Part shown: positions 7,319 to 17,108 of the stretch, piece after piece
Layout: the number at the start of each line of letters is the position of its first letter
How positions within the stretch are numbered: the stretch's first letter is position 1
Assembly (NCBI GenBank): GCA_030431785.1
Contig: JAUIIM010000015.1
Coordinates: forward strand, 1 to 33,806
Length of the DNA stretch: 33,806 bases
Direction of reading: 5' to 3'
From: Acidimicrobiia bacterium
Lineage (GTDB): Bacteria > Actinomycetota > Acidimicrobiia > Spongiisociales > UBA5794
Translations under genes and position numbers: made by a program
Notes under the pieces: model-generated
The model's database searches: none
The model's input: only the letters and a program-made list of their open reading frames with translations
What the model was told of the DNA's origin: nothing

Positions 7319-8401
7319 TCAGCGGCGGAACAAGCCCTTCTTCTTCTCGGCCGGCTTCTCGCCGCGCCGGTCCGCGTAGTCGCGCAGGAGCTGCTCCTGG
7401 TCGTCGTCGAGGTCCGTAGGGATGACGACCTCGACGTGCACGAGCAGATCGCCACGCCCGCGACGCTGAAGACGAGGGACACCCTTCTTGCCGATGCGAA
7501 ACACCGTTTCCGGCTGTGTGCCGGCAGGAATCTCGAGCGGTTCCGTTCCGTCCTCGATCAACGGGACATCCACCGTCGTACCGAAGACCGCCTCGGTGAC
7601 ACCGATGCGCACGCGGTGATGCAGGTCGTCACCGTCACGCTGGAAACGCTCGTCGGCGAGCACGCGGATCTCGACGTAGACATCACCCACCGGGGCGCTT
7701 CGCTGTCCGGCGGCACCTTTGCCGTTGAGGCGGAGCCGCGTGCCGGTTGCGACGCCCGGAGGTACCTCGACGGTGAGCGTCCGTTGCCCACGGAGACGTC
7801 CCTCTCCTGCACATCCGGGACACGGCGTCTTGATACGACTCCCTGTTCCGTCGCAATCGGGGCACTCCTGGACGGTCATCATGGTTCCGAGCATCGTCTG
7901 ACGGGCGGCCTGGACCCGGCCCTGTCCGTTGCAGGTCGAACAGGTGATCACGTCGGTGGCCTTCTCCGCCCCTACGCCATCACAGGTATCGCACTCGATC
8001 ATCGTCGTGAACTCGACCTCTCGATCGACGCCGAATGCGGCTTCCGCGAGCGTCAAGTCGACCCGCACGGCGACGTCCCTCCCCCGAGCCGGACCACGCT
8101 GGCCACCGAAGCCTCCGAACGCGGACCCTCCGAAGAACTGGTTCAGGATGTCCTCGAGCCCCCCGAACTGGGAGAACAAGTCCTGTCCCCCGATCGTTTC
8201 GCCCCGGTCGTACCGCGCCCGTTTCTGCGGATCGGAGAGAACCTCATATGCCTCGGCGATCTCGCGAAACCGTGCTTCGGCTTCGGGATCGTCGGGGTTG
8301 GCATCGGGATGGGTGTCCCTGGCGAGCTTCCGGAACGCCTTCTTGATCGTGTCGGGGTCGGCGTCACGGCTGACACCGAGAATCTCGTAGTAGTCCTTCA
8401 A
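7319..8401 (-). CDS. dnaJ: Chaperone DnaJ (Hsp40)
   Basis: DnaJ is the co-chaperone that delivers unfolded clients to DnaK and stimulates its ATPase. The J domain is at residues 1-70 with HPD at 31-33, followed by a Gly/Phe-rich stretch ([11 protein letters not shown]). The zinc region has four CxxCxGxG-type motifs ([32 protein letters not shown]), and the C-terminal client-binding domains follow. The total is 360 residues, a complete type I DnaJ. The start is TTG at 8399-8401, overlapping the hrcA stop as TTGA, with GGGGAG about 7 bases upstream. It is co-transcribed with hrcA and is therefore probably under the CIRCE-like operator. No grpE or dnaK is adjacent, so this may be the second DnaJ that many actinobacteria pair with hrcA. 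Confidence 0.96.
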   Translation of the reverse strand: MKDYYEILGVSRDADPDTIKKAFRKLARDTHPDANPDDPEAEARFREIAEAYEVLSDPQKRARYDRGETIGGQDLFSQFGGLEDILNQFFGGSAFGGFGGQRGPARGRDVAVRVDLTLAEAAFGVDREVEFTTMIECDTCDGVGAEKATDVITCSTCNGQGRVQAARQTMLGTMMTVQECPDCDGTGSRIKTPCPGCAGEGRLRGQRTLTVEVPPGVATGTRLRLNGKGAAGQRSAPVGDVYVEIRVLADERFQRDGDDLHHRVRIGVTEAVFGTTVDVPLIEDGTEPLEIPAGTQPETVFRIGKKGVPRLQRRGRGDLLVHVEVVIPTDLDDDQEQLLRDYADRRGEKPAEKKKGLFRR

Positions 8402-9390
8402 CGGTCACTCCCCGCATCGCCCAGGTTCTCGGAAACACGGTCGATGACTCTGATCGTCCGCTTGTAGTCCATGCGGAGCGGCCCGATCACACCGATGCGC
8501 CCGGTGCCGCCCGAGGGGAGATGGTACGACGTCGTCACGACTGCCAGGTCGTCCACTCCCCCGAGATCGGGCCCGAAGCGGACGTGGGTATCGGGGACGT
8601 CGTCGGTGACGAGGTCCACCAACGCTGCTTGTTCGTCGATGAGACGGAGGAGCTGCTGGACCATCGTGAGGTCGTTCCACAGAGAGGCCGTCTGGGCCCG
8701 CCCACTCACGTACACGTCGACGGACTCGGTGTCCTCGGACCCCAGACCCGCCGCGATCGGGTCGGCAACCCGTCGCACGACATCCGAGAGATCCCGCGTC
8801 GACAGCGCATCCGGGCCATCGGAAAGCAGCTGCCCCTCGTACGCCGATGCGAGGACCCGTTCGGCATCGTCGAGCGCTTCCACGTCGGGAACGAATCCGA
8901 TGTCGATGAATTCCTGATGCACCCGACCCGTGTCACACACCGCGACGGCGAGGACGACCTGACCCCCGAGATGGACCAGCCGTACCTCACGCACCCGGTC
9001 CGCATCAGGGGAGGGCCCCACCACCACGGATGGGTAGGTCGTGATGTCATTGACGAAGACGGACGTGGCTTGGAGTAGCTCGGAGATCTGACGGTGGACG
9101 TCGAGGAAGAACTCGTCGATCTTCTCACGAGTACCGCCCTTCAAGCGCGACGGTGCGAGGTTGTCGACATAGAAGCGGTAGCCCTGATGCGTCGGGATCC
9201 GACCTGCCGACGTGTGCGGCTGGACCACGAAGCCATACGACTCGAGCTTTGCGAGGTCGTTGCGGATGGTGGCCGACGACACGTCGAGCCCGCTGCGGTC
9301 GAGTACGGCAGCCGAACTCACCGGCTCTCCACTACGGATGTACTCCTCCACGAGAGCCTTGAGCACCTGGGATGGTCGATCGTCGAGCAT
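8398..9390 (-). CDS. hrcA: Heat-inducible transcription repressor HrcA
   Basis: HrcA binds CIRCE operators and represses heat-shock genes, with GroEL acting as a co-factor in known systems. The 330-residue protein begins with the winged-helix region ([44 protein letters not shown], split here only by family domains) and continues with the typical [16 protein letters not shown] segment. The C-terminus has the family's [11 protein letters not shown] motif. The ATG at 9388-9390 has no Shine-Dalgarno. Instead TAACTT lies six bases upstream (9397-9402, minus strand), which suggests a leaderless mRNA. A CIRCE-like inverted repeat at 9400-9426 overlaps that promoter and the end of hemW, implying autoregulation. 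dnaJ follows with overlapping codons. Confidence 0.96.
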   Translation of the reverse strand: MLDDRPSQVLKALVEEYIRSGEPVSSAAVLDRSGLDVSSATIRNDLAKLESYGFVVQPHTSAGRIPTHQGYRFYVDNLAPSRLKGGTREKIDEFFLDVHRQISELLQATSVFVNDITTYPSVVVGPSPDADRVREVRLVHLGGQVVLAVAVCDTGRVHQEFIDIGFVPDVEALDDAERVLASAYEGQLLSDGPDALSTRDLSDVVRRVADPIAAGLGSEDTESVDVYVSGRAQTASLWNDLTMVQQLLRLIDEQAALVDLVTDDVPDTHVRFGPDLGGVDDLAVVTTSYHLPSGGTGRIGVIGPLRMDYKRTIRVIDRVSENLGDAGSDR

Positions 9391-9396
9391 GGGAAG

Positions 9397-9402
9397 AAGT
9401 TA
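9397..9402 (-). promoter_or_regulatory. -10 element (TAACTT) of a leaderless hrcA promoter
   Basis: TAACTT matches the actinobacterial TAnnnT -10 pattern and is exactly six bases from the hrcA ATG, so transcription would start at or next to the start codon. The same TAnnnT-N6-ATG layout recurs at holA, proA, apt and the HNH gene in this window. Confidence 0.6.
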
Positions 9403-9426
9403 GCAGTCGGGATCGGAGACTGATAA
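9400..9426. promoter_or_regulatory. CIRCE-like HrcA operator embedded in the 3' end of hemW
   Basis: TTAGCAGTC-N9-GACTGATAA has the CIRCE layout (TTAGCACTC-N9-GAGTGCTAA): the nine-base spacer is exact and 15 of 18 arm positions match. The C-to-G change in one arm is mirrored in the other, so the symmetry is kept. The element encodes the last eight residues and the stop codon of hemW and overlaps the hrcA -10. This makes HrcA autorepression of hrcA-dnaJ very likely. Confidence 0.8.
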
Positions 9427-10576
9427 CGCCTCGCGGATGGCAAGGTCCGAGCGCATCGGATCCGCACGTAGCTGACCGCCATCGACGGACAGCACCCCGG
9501 CATCGAGGAGCGCTACGCCGATGGGTGACGCAGCGAACACGGCAGCAAGCCCCTCGAGTGGCACACCTGCTGCCAATCGGAGTCCGAGCATCAGACCGTC
9601 ACGCTCCTCATCGTGCGAGGACAACGACTCGGTCGCGGCGCGCGGACGAACGCCCTGTGCGACGAGATCCAGATAGTGGTCGAGCCGTTGGACGTTGCGT
9701 GACCGTTCTCCGTCGACGTGGTCGTGGGCCGCCATCCCGAATCCGAGGTAGTCGGCGTTCGCCCAGGTCCCGAGGTTGTACCGACAGTGATGCCCGTGGG
9801 CTGCATGGTTCGAGACCTCGTATCGCACGATGCCAGCGTCCGAAGCGGCATCGCAAAACAACTCGTACCGGGATGCCTGGACGTCGTCGTCGGGCTCTGG
9901 CGCACCGGTGGCGATCTCTCGCGCCAACGCCGTACCGGCTTCCACGGTGAGTGCATAGGTCGACACGTGGTCCGGCTCCATCGCCAATGTACGCTCGACC
10001 GTTCGACGCCAGCTCTCATCGGACTCGGACGGGTGCCCGAAGATCAGATCCACGGACACCGACCGAAACCCAGCCTCTCGCGCTGCCACGACCACAGCCT
10101 CGGCATCGCTAGCGGTGTGGACCCGGCCGAGTCGTTCGAGAACATCGTCATCGAGTGACTGCACGCCGAGGGACAAACGATTGAACCCTGCTCCGACCAA
10201 CGAGGCGAGGACGTCCTCGTCCAAGTCCTCGGGGTTGCCCTCCAACGAGATCTCCGCCTCGTCGGCCAGGCCGAATCGATCAGAAAGCGACTCGACGATC
10301 CGTGCCAATCCCGCAACCGACACGCGGGTAGGCGTCCCTCCACCGAAGTTCACCGCATCGAGGACCATGGATTGTTCGACCAATCCGATCTCGGCGACGA
10401 CGGCGTCCACGTAGCGTTCAGTCTGGGAAACCTCGCGTTGGGACTCATCGACGATGGCAAAATCGCAGTACGGGCATCGGCGACGGCAGAACGGGATGTG
10501 CACGTAGGCGGACCGCCACGTACGGGCGTGTTCTACGAGCGCCGGATCGTCCGGCTGCAGCCCCAAGTGGCCCGGG

Positions 10577-10584
<8 letters not shown>
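9400..10584 (-). CDS. hemW: Radical SAM heme chaperone HemW
   Basis: HemW is a radical SAM protein, long misnamed oxygen-independent coproporphyrinogen oxidase, that binds heme and delivers it to client proteins. The iron-sulfur motif is C33-RRR-C37-PY-C40-DF (CxxxCxYCxF), with the GGGTPT SAM-binding motif after it and the [12 protein letters not shown] region typical of HemW. The true CPO-specific extra N-terminal features of HemN are absent, and the 394-residue length suits HemW. The ATG at 10584 overlaps the lepA 3' end by 8 bases. The last codons double as the hrcA operator, so the C-terminal sequence LSVSDPDC may be constrained by regulation rather than protein function. The lepA-hemW-hrcA-dnaJ order is widely conserved. 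Confidence 0.94.
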
Positions 10585-12379
<1,795 letters not shown>

Positions 12380-12424
12380 GCCGTGTCTCCAAGGGGTCCC
12401 GACATTACGGGAGCGAACGAGATG

Positions 12425-12430
12425 ATTGTA
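12425..12430 (-). promoter_or_regulatory. Candidate -10 element (TACAAT) for lepA
   Basis: On the minus strand TACAAT is a near-consensus -10, leaving a leader of about 40 bases that includes a GGAG Shine-Dalgarno before the lepA ATG. No convincing -35 is visible, which is common in actinobacteria. The same bases overlap the upstream part of the divergent rpsT promoter region. Confidence 0.5.
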
Positions 12431-12450
12431 CCGTTAGGGGGCACTGCTGC

Positions 12451-12456
12451 TATCCT
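12451..12456 (+). promoter_or_regulatory. Candidate -10 element (TATCCT) for rpsT-greA
   Basis: TATCCT fits the TAnnnT pattern and is placed about 37 bases before the rpsT start. TTGTAC at 12426-12431 could be a -35 but is 19 bases away. A GAGG at 12479-12482 is the probable ribosome binding site. Confidence 0.45.
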
Positions 12457-12493
12457 GCGGTCGTTCCCACCACCTCGTGAGGTTCTTTTTTCT

Positions 12494-12760
12494 ATGGCCA
12501 ACATCAAATCCCAGATCAAGCGCAACCGCCAGAACGAGAAGCGGCACGACCGCAACCAGGCGATCCGCTCCGATCTGAAGACCGCGTCCAAGAAGGCACT
12601 CGCTGCCGCCGATGCTGGCGAAGCGGCCGAAGCTGAGGCACTCCTCCAGCAGGCGCAACGCAAGTACGACAAGGCAGTCTCCGGTGGCGTGCTCCACGCC
12701 AAGACCGCTGCCCGTCGCAAGTCCCGGCTCACGGCACAGGTTCGCACGCGCCTCTCGTAG
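12494..12760 (+). CDS. rpsT: 30S ribosomal protein S20
   Basis: S20 is a primary binding protein of the 30S subunit that contacts 16S rRNA. The 88-residue basic protein begins MANIKSQIKRNRQNEKRH, which is diagnostic, and ends in an Arg/Lys-rich helix (AARRKSRLTAQVRTRLS). The ATG at 12494 follows GAGG by about 11 bases. A longer open frame extends upstream to 12041, but it only reads antisense through lepA, so it is not coding. The gene is divergent from lepA, a common pairing, and greA follows after an 11-base gap, so the two are probably co-transcribed. Confidence 0.97.
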   Translation: MANIKSQIKRNRQNEKRHDRNQAIRSDLKTASKKALAAADAGEAAEAEALLQQAQRKYDKAVSGGVLHAKTAARRKSRLTAQVRTRLS

Positions 12761-12771
12761 CGCTACAGATC

Positions 12772-13248
12772 ATGCCCGACGGAAAATGGATGACCCCTGC
12801 TGCTTTGCAGAAGCTGCAGGAGGAATACGACTATCTCACCACCAAGGGGCGGGAAGAAGTCGTACAACGTATCTCTGAGGCCCGTGACCACGGCGACCTC
12901 AAGGAGAACAGCGAGTACGACACCGCCAAGAACGATCAGGGTCTCATGGAGGCTCGGATCCGGCAGCTCCGCGAGCTCATCGAGAACGCGATCGTAAGTG
13001 AGGTCGCCGACTCTGGCACCGTCGAGGTGGGGACGATCGCAACGGTGATCGACGACGACGGTGACGAGATGGACATCTTCGTCGCACCATCGGAGAACAA
13101 GGTTCCCGGAACGCTTCTCGCCTCACCGGACTCACCGCTGGGCGCCGCGTTGCTCGGCAAGAAGCCGGGTGAAGATGCCACCTATGAAGCACCCGGTGGC
13201 ACGTTTACCTACAAGGTCAAGAGCGTCCGCGTCTACACCGGCGACTAG
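12772..13248 (+). CDS. greA: Transcription elongation factor GreA
   Basis: GreA rescues backtracked RNA polymerase by stimulating transcript cleavage. The 158-residue protein has the N-terminal coiled coil with the family motif around EARDHGDLKENSEYDTAKNDQ; the acidic Asp/Glu at its tip are the functional residues. A globular C-terminal domain follows, with SPLGAALLGKKPGE. I kept the ATG at 12772 because the leading MPDGKWMTPAAL aligns with the actinobacterial N-terminus; an internal ATG at 12790 is less likely. The gene sits 11 bases after rpsT with no visible Shine-Dalgarno of its own, so it probably depends on read-through from rpsT. It ends before an unusual heptamer-repeat structure. Confidence 0.95.
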   Translation: MPDGKWMTPAALQKLQEEYDYLTTKGREEVVQRISEARDHGDLKENSEYDTAKNDQGLMEARIRQLRELIENAIVSEVADSGTVEVGTIATVIDDDGDEMDIFVAPSENKVPGTLLASPDSPLGAALLGKKPGEDATYEAPGGTFTYKVKSVRVYTGD

Positions 13249-13254
13249 CGTCGC

Positions 13255-13325
13255 CGAGTACTCAGTACCCAGTACAAAGTACACAGACCCGCTCTTTGTA
13301 CTGTGTACTTTGTTCTGTGTACTCG
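13255..13325. repeat. Heptamer tandem repeat folded into a long inverted repeat
   Basis: Four direct copies of AGTACNN (13257-13263, 13264-13270, 13271-13277, 13278-13284) are followed by a 7-base spacer region. Four inverted copies follow (13295-13301, 13302-13308, 13309-13315, 13316-13322). The two halves form arms of about 32 bases with 26 complementary positions. The array lies between the convergent ends of greA and holA, directly before a perfect terminator-like hairpin. A/T content is higher than in neighbouring genes. Confidence 0.8.
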
Positions 13326-13342
13326 CTGAGCTTCGCTCAGCG
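13324..13342. terminator. Perfect hairpin terminator between greA and holA
   Basis: CGCTGAGC and GCTCAGCG form a perfect 8-bp stem around a TTC loop. The hairpin overlaps the holA stop codon (13337-13339) and lies about 76 bases after the greA stop. It could terminate both genes. Confidence 0.7.
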
Positions 13343-14320
13343 TGACATCCATCTCGACATGGCCACGGTGAGTCGCTCCATCGTCACTCGGTGTGTGGCC
13401 TCCGGTTGCGTCTTGAGGGTCAGGTCAGCCTTCGCCAAGGCCCGCACACAGTTCGCAAGCGCTCCCCCGTTGGCTCTCGTTCGGGACTCCCAGACCTTCT
13501 TCGTTGCATACGAACGCGGGTTGGCCTTCGCCCACTTCGCAAACGTGTCGTAGTCGGGCGCAACCGCGGCAAGCGACCGCTTCCGCACCTCGTTGTCCAG
13601 ATACGACAGGAGCACGAGCGGATGGTTGTGTTGGAGGAAATCGGCGAGGCGCCGCAGCGCATCGTCGGGTTTGCCCGCCATGATCGCATCACCGAGGAAC
13701 CACATCGGTTCGTCCGGCCGGTTGTCGACGGTGCTATCGATGTCGCTTGCCGTGATCACATCGCTCGTGACTGCAAGACGGTCGATCGCCTGCTTCATCG
13801 AAGCGTGATCCGTCCCGAAGTGCTTCACGAGCTCGGACCGCGCATCCTGGTCGATCTGGAGCGACTGGTCCTTTGCGTAGTCGGTGATCCACTGCATCGC
13901 ATCACGCGAGCGCATCGGCTGGACGTCGACCGTCGAGCCGTTGGCGTTGACCGCCTTCTTGAGCGCAGCTGGCATCGTCCCCGACGACGCAAACACTGCC
14001 ACCGCCTGATCCGGATCCGCCGTAGCGAGGAGATCCACGATCGCGTTGATCTCACCTTTGAGCAGGTTCTGTGCGTCCATCACGAGCACACCGGTCGCTC
14101 CACCGAACAACGAGCCGCTCTGCAATGCCGGGACGATCGCAAGCACATCGTCGCGAAGATTCGACCCGTCGTCGCTCGATCCTGATCCCTTGGCTGGGAC
14201 GTCGATACGCGCAGGATCCTCCACCCCGGCTTCCGCAAAGGCTTCCGCCGCCAATGCGAGCATTCGCTCGCGGTCCCCCGCTCCAGCCTCTTTCGGCCCG
14301 ACGATCGCCAACCATGCCAT
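13337..14320 (-). CDS. holA: DNA polymerase III delta subunit
   Basis: HolA is the clamp-loader subunit that opens the beta sliding clamp. The 327-residue protein shows the family layout: an N-terminal AAA+-like domain without a functional P-loop, the central LVKHFGTDHASMKQAIDRLA segment, FLGDAIMAGKPDDALRRLADF, and a helical C-terminal domain ending around TLKTQPE. The reading frame stays open far upstream to 15964, but that part is antisense to comEA and comEC. The ATG at 14318-14320 is supported by TATCGT exactly six bases upstream, the leaderless layout seen at four other genes here. It is divergent from comEA, the neighbour expected for holA in many bacteria. Confidence 0.9.
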   Translation of the reverse strand: MAWLAIVGPKEAGAGDRERMLALAAEAFAEAGVEDPARIDVPAKGSGSSDDGSNLRDDVLAIVPALQSGSLFGGATGVLVMDAQNLLKGEINAIVDLLATADPDQAVAVFASSGTMPAALKKAVNANGSTVDVQPMRSRDAMQWITDYAKDQSLQIDQDARSELVKHFGTDHASMKQAIDRLAVTSDVITASDIDSTVDNRPDEPMWFLGDAIMAGKPDDALRRLADFLQHNHPLVLLSYLDNEVRKRSLAAVAPDYDTFAKWAKANPRSYATKKVWESRTRANGGALANCVRALAKADLTLKTQPEATHRVTMERLTVAMSRWMSR

Positions 14321-14326
14321 GGCGTC

Positions 14327-14332
14327 ACGATA
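14327..14332 (-). promoter_or_regulatory. -10 element (TATCGT) of a leaderless holA promoter
   Basis: On the minus strand TATCGT is followed by six bases and the holA ATG, matching the TAnnnT-N6-ATG layout. It helps fix the holA start, which is otherwise unclear because the frame is open upstream. Confidence 0.55.
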
Positions 14333-14417
14333 CCGCTGCATCAGCGTCGACGCGATCCGCAACTCTTTACTCCCACACATCCGTGTCGGAAGATGAGCCA
14401 GTGGCAGCGGCAACGCC

Positions 14418-14978
14418 ATGGATTCGACAGCCAAGAACCTCTCAGCAACCGTTGCGGGACTCGCCGCGCTGATCTTGATCGGAGCGGCGATCTGGTTCGG
14501 TCTCGACATTGGATCCACGCCGACAGCGCCCCTGACCGGCGAGGTCACCCCGGTAGGGACCGTCGTGGATCGGTCGATGATCGTGCACGTGGCCGGTGCC
14601 GTGGTGCGTCCCGGTGTCGTCTCCCTGCCAGACGGTGCACGTGTGGTCGATGCCATCGTGGCCGCGGGCGGTGCCCAGCTGGACGCGGACCTCGACAATG
14701 TCGACCTCGCCCGCACGGTGAAGGACGGGAGCACGGTTCTCATCCCAGCGTTCGGCTCGGGACCCCAACCGGCATCCGCCGCCGACCGCTTCGACCTCAA
14801 CGGTGCCGATGCAGCGGCGTACGAGACGCTGCCCGGCATCGGCCCGGTCCTCGCACAACGGATCGTGGCATACCGCGATGAGCACGGACCGTTCGAATCC
14901 CTCGAAGACCTCCTCGACGTTCCGGGTATCGGGGAATCGAAGTTGTCGGAGATCCGAGTCGCCCTGAACGTCCCGTGA
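14418..14978 (+). CDS. comEA: ComEA-like competence DNA-binding protein
   Basis: ComEA binds incoming double-stranded DNA at the cell surface during transformation. The 186-residue protein has an N-terminal membrane anchor (about residues 10-30), a short Thr/Pro linker, and an SLBB domain (about 52-115; IVHVAGAVVRPGVVSLPDGARVVDAI). A C-terminal double helix-hairpin-helix domain (about 120-186) carries LPGIGPVLAQRIVAYR and VPGIGESKLSEIR. This is the full Gram-positive ComEA architecture. No clear Shine-Dalgarno or -10 is visible upstream of the ATG, so the start is only fairly sure. The stop overlaps the comEC GTG as GTGA, so translation is probably coupled. A DNA-import role is known for the family; natural competence in this organism is inferred. 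Confidence 0.92.
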   Translation: MDSTAKNLSATVAGLAALILIGAAIWFGLDIGSTPTAPLTGEVTPVGTVVDRSMIVHVAGAVVRPGVVSLPDGARVVDAIVAAGGAQLDADLDNVDLARTVKDGSTVLIPAFGSGPQPASAADRFDLNGADAAAYETLPGIGPVLAQRIVAYRDEHGPFESLEDLLDVPGIGESKLSEIRVALNVP

Positions 14979-17101
14979 GCCGCGGTCGCACGCGTGCCGG
15001 AACACCAATCGGGCTGCCCGCACGGTGGTGCCTCGCCATCGGCGCATCGACATGGGCTGGGGCGATCAGTGCCCAGACGACGGGGCCGACCCGGATCGCC
15101 GCGCTCACGCTGTGCGTCGCCGGCTGCATCGTCGCGGTGCGCTCGACACGCACATGGTGGCTCGTCGGGCTCTTCGTCGTGCTCGGCGGCATCAGTGGCA
15201 TGTTCGCGCTCCACCGAGGCAGCGCGCCAGAGCTGACCGGTTGGCCGTCGGGAACGCACGACGTCGCGTTCACGATCGCGGAGGAACCGACGCGACGAAG
15301 CTTCGGTCTCGCGATCGCAGCGGTGGACGCCATCGACGGCGAACCGGTCATCGGAGTACGTGCTGCTGTCGCTGGTGTCGACACGACGACCATTGGGACA
15401 CATGTCGTCGGCCCCGCCGACATCCGCATGGGCGTCAGAGCCGTCGCCGGGGAGGTCGTCCCTGTGACGCTCCATATGACCGACGAGTACGACACCCACG
15501 CGACCCGCCACCTGATCGTGGCTGCGGGCAACGCCGTCCGTCGGACCGTGATCGGTGCTTATCCCGGCGACCACCGAGCCAACGCCCTCATCAGCGGGTT
15601 CCTCATCGGCTACACCGATGAGATGCCCACCCGCGACGTCGAGAACATGCGGCTGTCGGGGCTCTCCCACTTCACGGCGGTATCCGGGTCGAACGTCGCA
15701 CTGTTCCTCGTCCTGTGGTGGTTCGTCACGGCTCCGTTGTCGATCCATCGCCGCCTCCGAGTTGTGGTCGGCATGGTCGGGCTCTGGCTGTTCACGATCG
15801 TCACTCGATGGGAGGCCTCCGTGGTGCGGGCCGCAGTGATGGCGGCGGTTCCACTCGTCGGCGGGTGGCTGAGCATCCCCGTCGATCCGTGGATGGCGTT
15901 GGGCACGGCGGTGACAGTCCTGCTCCTCGTCTCGGCGCATCTCGCATTGGAACTCGGCTTCCAACTCTCCGTGCTAGCTACGGCCGGAGTGCTGATCGGG
16001 CTTGCGTTCGCCAAGGGCATGCGGGGGCCGCGCTGGATCGTCATACCGCTCACCACCACCCTTGGCGCACAGACTGCTGTGGCACCGTTGCTTCTCGTCA
16101 CCTTTGGGTCAGTTCCGCTCCTCGCTCCGATTGCCAACCTCTTTGCGGCACCGATCGTCGCCGCCACGACGGTCGTGGGGGCACTCGGTGTGGCGATACC
16201 TGCGCTACGACCACTTGCCCGCCTCGGTGCTTCCGTTGTACTCGAGATCGCCGATCTCTTCGACGGGGGCCCTCACCTCGGGTGGATTGGTCTGGCGGTG
16301 ACCGGCGTTCTCATCGGTCTTGCCCTCCACCGTGTCACCCGGCCCCTGGGTCTCGTAGTCGGTGTCCTCTGCATCGTGGGAGTCCTCGGAGTCGACCCCG
16401 TCGGATGGCCGCCGTGCCCCTTCCTCACGGTGCTGGACATCGGACAAGGTGATGCCATCCTCATCCAGGACCCGAGCGGTGCATCACTGCTCGTCGATGG
16501 TGGTGCGGACCCACGTCGACTCGACCGGGCATTGCGTCGCACCGGCGTACCGATCCCTTCGGCCGTCCTGGTCACCCATGGAGACAATGACCATGTCGGG
16601 GGTCTCGCGGATCTCATCTTGGAGACCGATCAGGTCTTCGTCAGCGAGTTCTCTACTGATCTCCCCATCGCCGAGGTGGCTCGGGATTCAGGGATCGTCG
16701 TCACCCCGGTCTCGGCTGGAGATCAGATCACAGTCGGCGGCATCCGACTCCTTGTTCTCTCGCCGGCCCGCCGCTACCTGTCGGACAACGACGGTTCCGT
16801 CGTCACCTACATCGATGGTCCTCGGTCCGCACTGCTGCCCGGGGACGCTGAAGCGGTGGCGCTCCGCGATCTACCGCCCGTCGATCCCGATGTACTCATC
16901 GCTCCGCACCACGGTTCAGGCTCGACCGATCGACGCTGGCTCGGCGGGTTGGACCCCGAAGTCGCTGTGCTCTCGTACGGTCCGAACCGGTACGGGCACC
17001 CGCATCCTGAGATCGTCGAGATTCTGGCGGCGATCGCCGATCACGTTCTCGCAACCGCCGAGAACGGCGACATCGCCATTCCACTCTCGGCGAGCTGTTG
17101 A
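14975..17101 (+). CDS. comEC: ComEC/Rec2-family DNA uptake channel
   Basis: ComEC forms the inner-membrane channel that carries single-stranded DNA into the cell. The 708-residue protein has N-terminal membrane segments and an extracytoplasmic OB-like region. The multi-pass Competence domain has the typical FTAVSGSNVALF and ELGFQLSVLAT stretches. A C-terminal metallo-beta-lactamase-like domain carries THGDNDHVGG at residues 534-543, LPGDAE and PHHGS at about 644-648. The MBL domain therefore looks catalytically complete, consistent with the proposed nuclease that degrades the non-transported strand. GTG at 14975 overlaps the comEA stop. The 3' end lies only 7 bases from the convergent CPBP gene, leaving no room for a separate terminator. 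Confidence 0.93.
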   Translation: MSRGRTRAGTPIGLPARWCLAIGASTWAGAISAQTTGPTRIAALTLCVAGCIVAVRSTRTWWLVGLFVVLGGISGMFALHRGSAPELTGWPSGTHDVAFTIAEEPTRRSFGLAIAAVDAIDGEPVIGVRAAVAGVDTTTIGTHVVGPADIRMGVRAVAGEVVPVTLHMTDEYDTHATRHLIVAAGNAVRRTVIGAYPGDHRANALISGFLIGYTDEMPTRDVENMRLSGLSHFTAVSGSNVALFLVLWWFVTAPLSIHRRLRVVVGMVGLWLFTIVTRWEASVVRAAVMAAVPLVGGWLSIPVDPWMALGTAVTVLLLVSAHLALELGFQLSVLATAGVLIGLAFAKGMRGPRWIVIPLTTTLGAQTAVAPLLLVTFGSVPLLAPIANLFAAPIVAATTVVGALGVAIPALRPLARLGASVVLEIADLFDGGPHLGWIGLAVTGVLIGLALHRVTRPLGLVVGVLCIVGVLGVDPVGWPPCPFLTVLDIGQGDAILIQDPSGASLLVDGGADPRRLDRALRRTGVPIPSAVLVTHGDNDHVGGLADLILETDQVFVSEFSTDLPIAEVARDSGIVVTPVSAGDQITVGGIRLLVLSPARRYLSDNDGSVVTYIDGPRSALLPGDAEAVALRDLPPVDPDVLIAPHHGSGSTDRRWLGGLDPEVAVLSYGPNRYGHPHPEIVEILAAIADHVLATAENGDIAIPLSASC

Positions 17102-17108
17102 ACGTGTG

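Noticed and set aside
14321..15964. Long minus-strand open frame continuous with holA (875 codons in total)
   Set aside because: This part is antisense to comEA and comEC, has a shuffled high-Arg/Asp composition, and the holA family start fits the ATG at 14320 with a -10 element six bases upstream.
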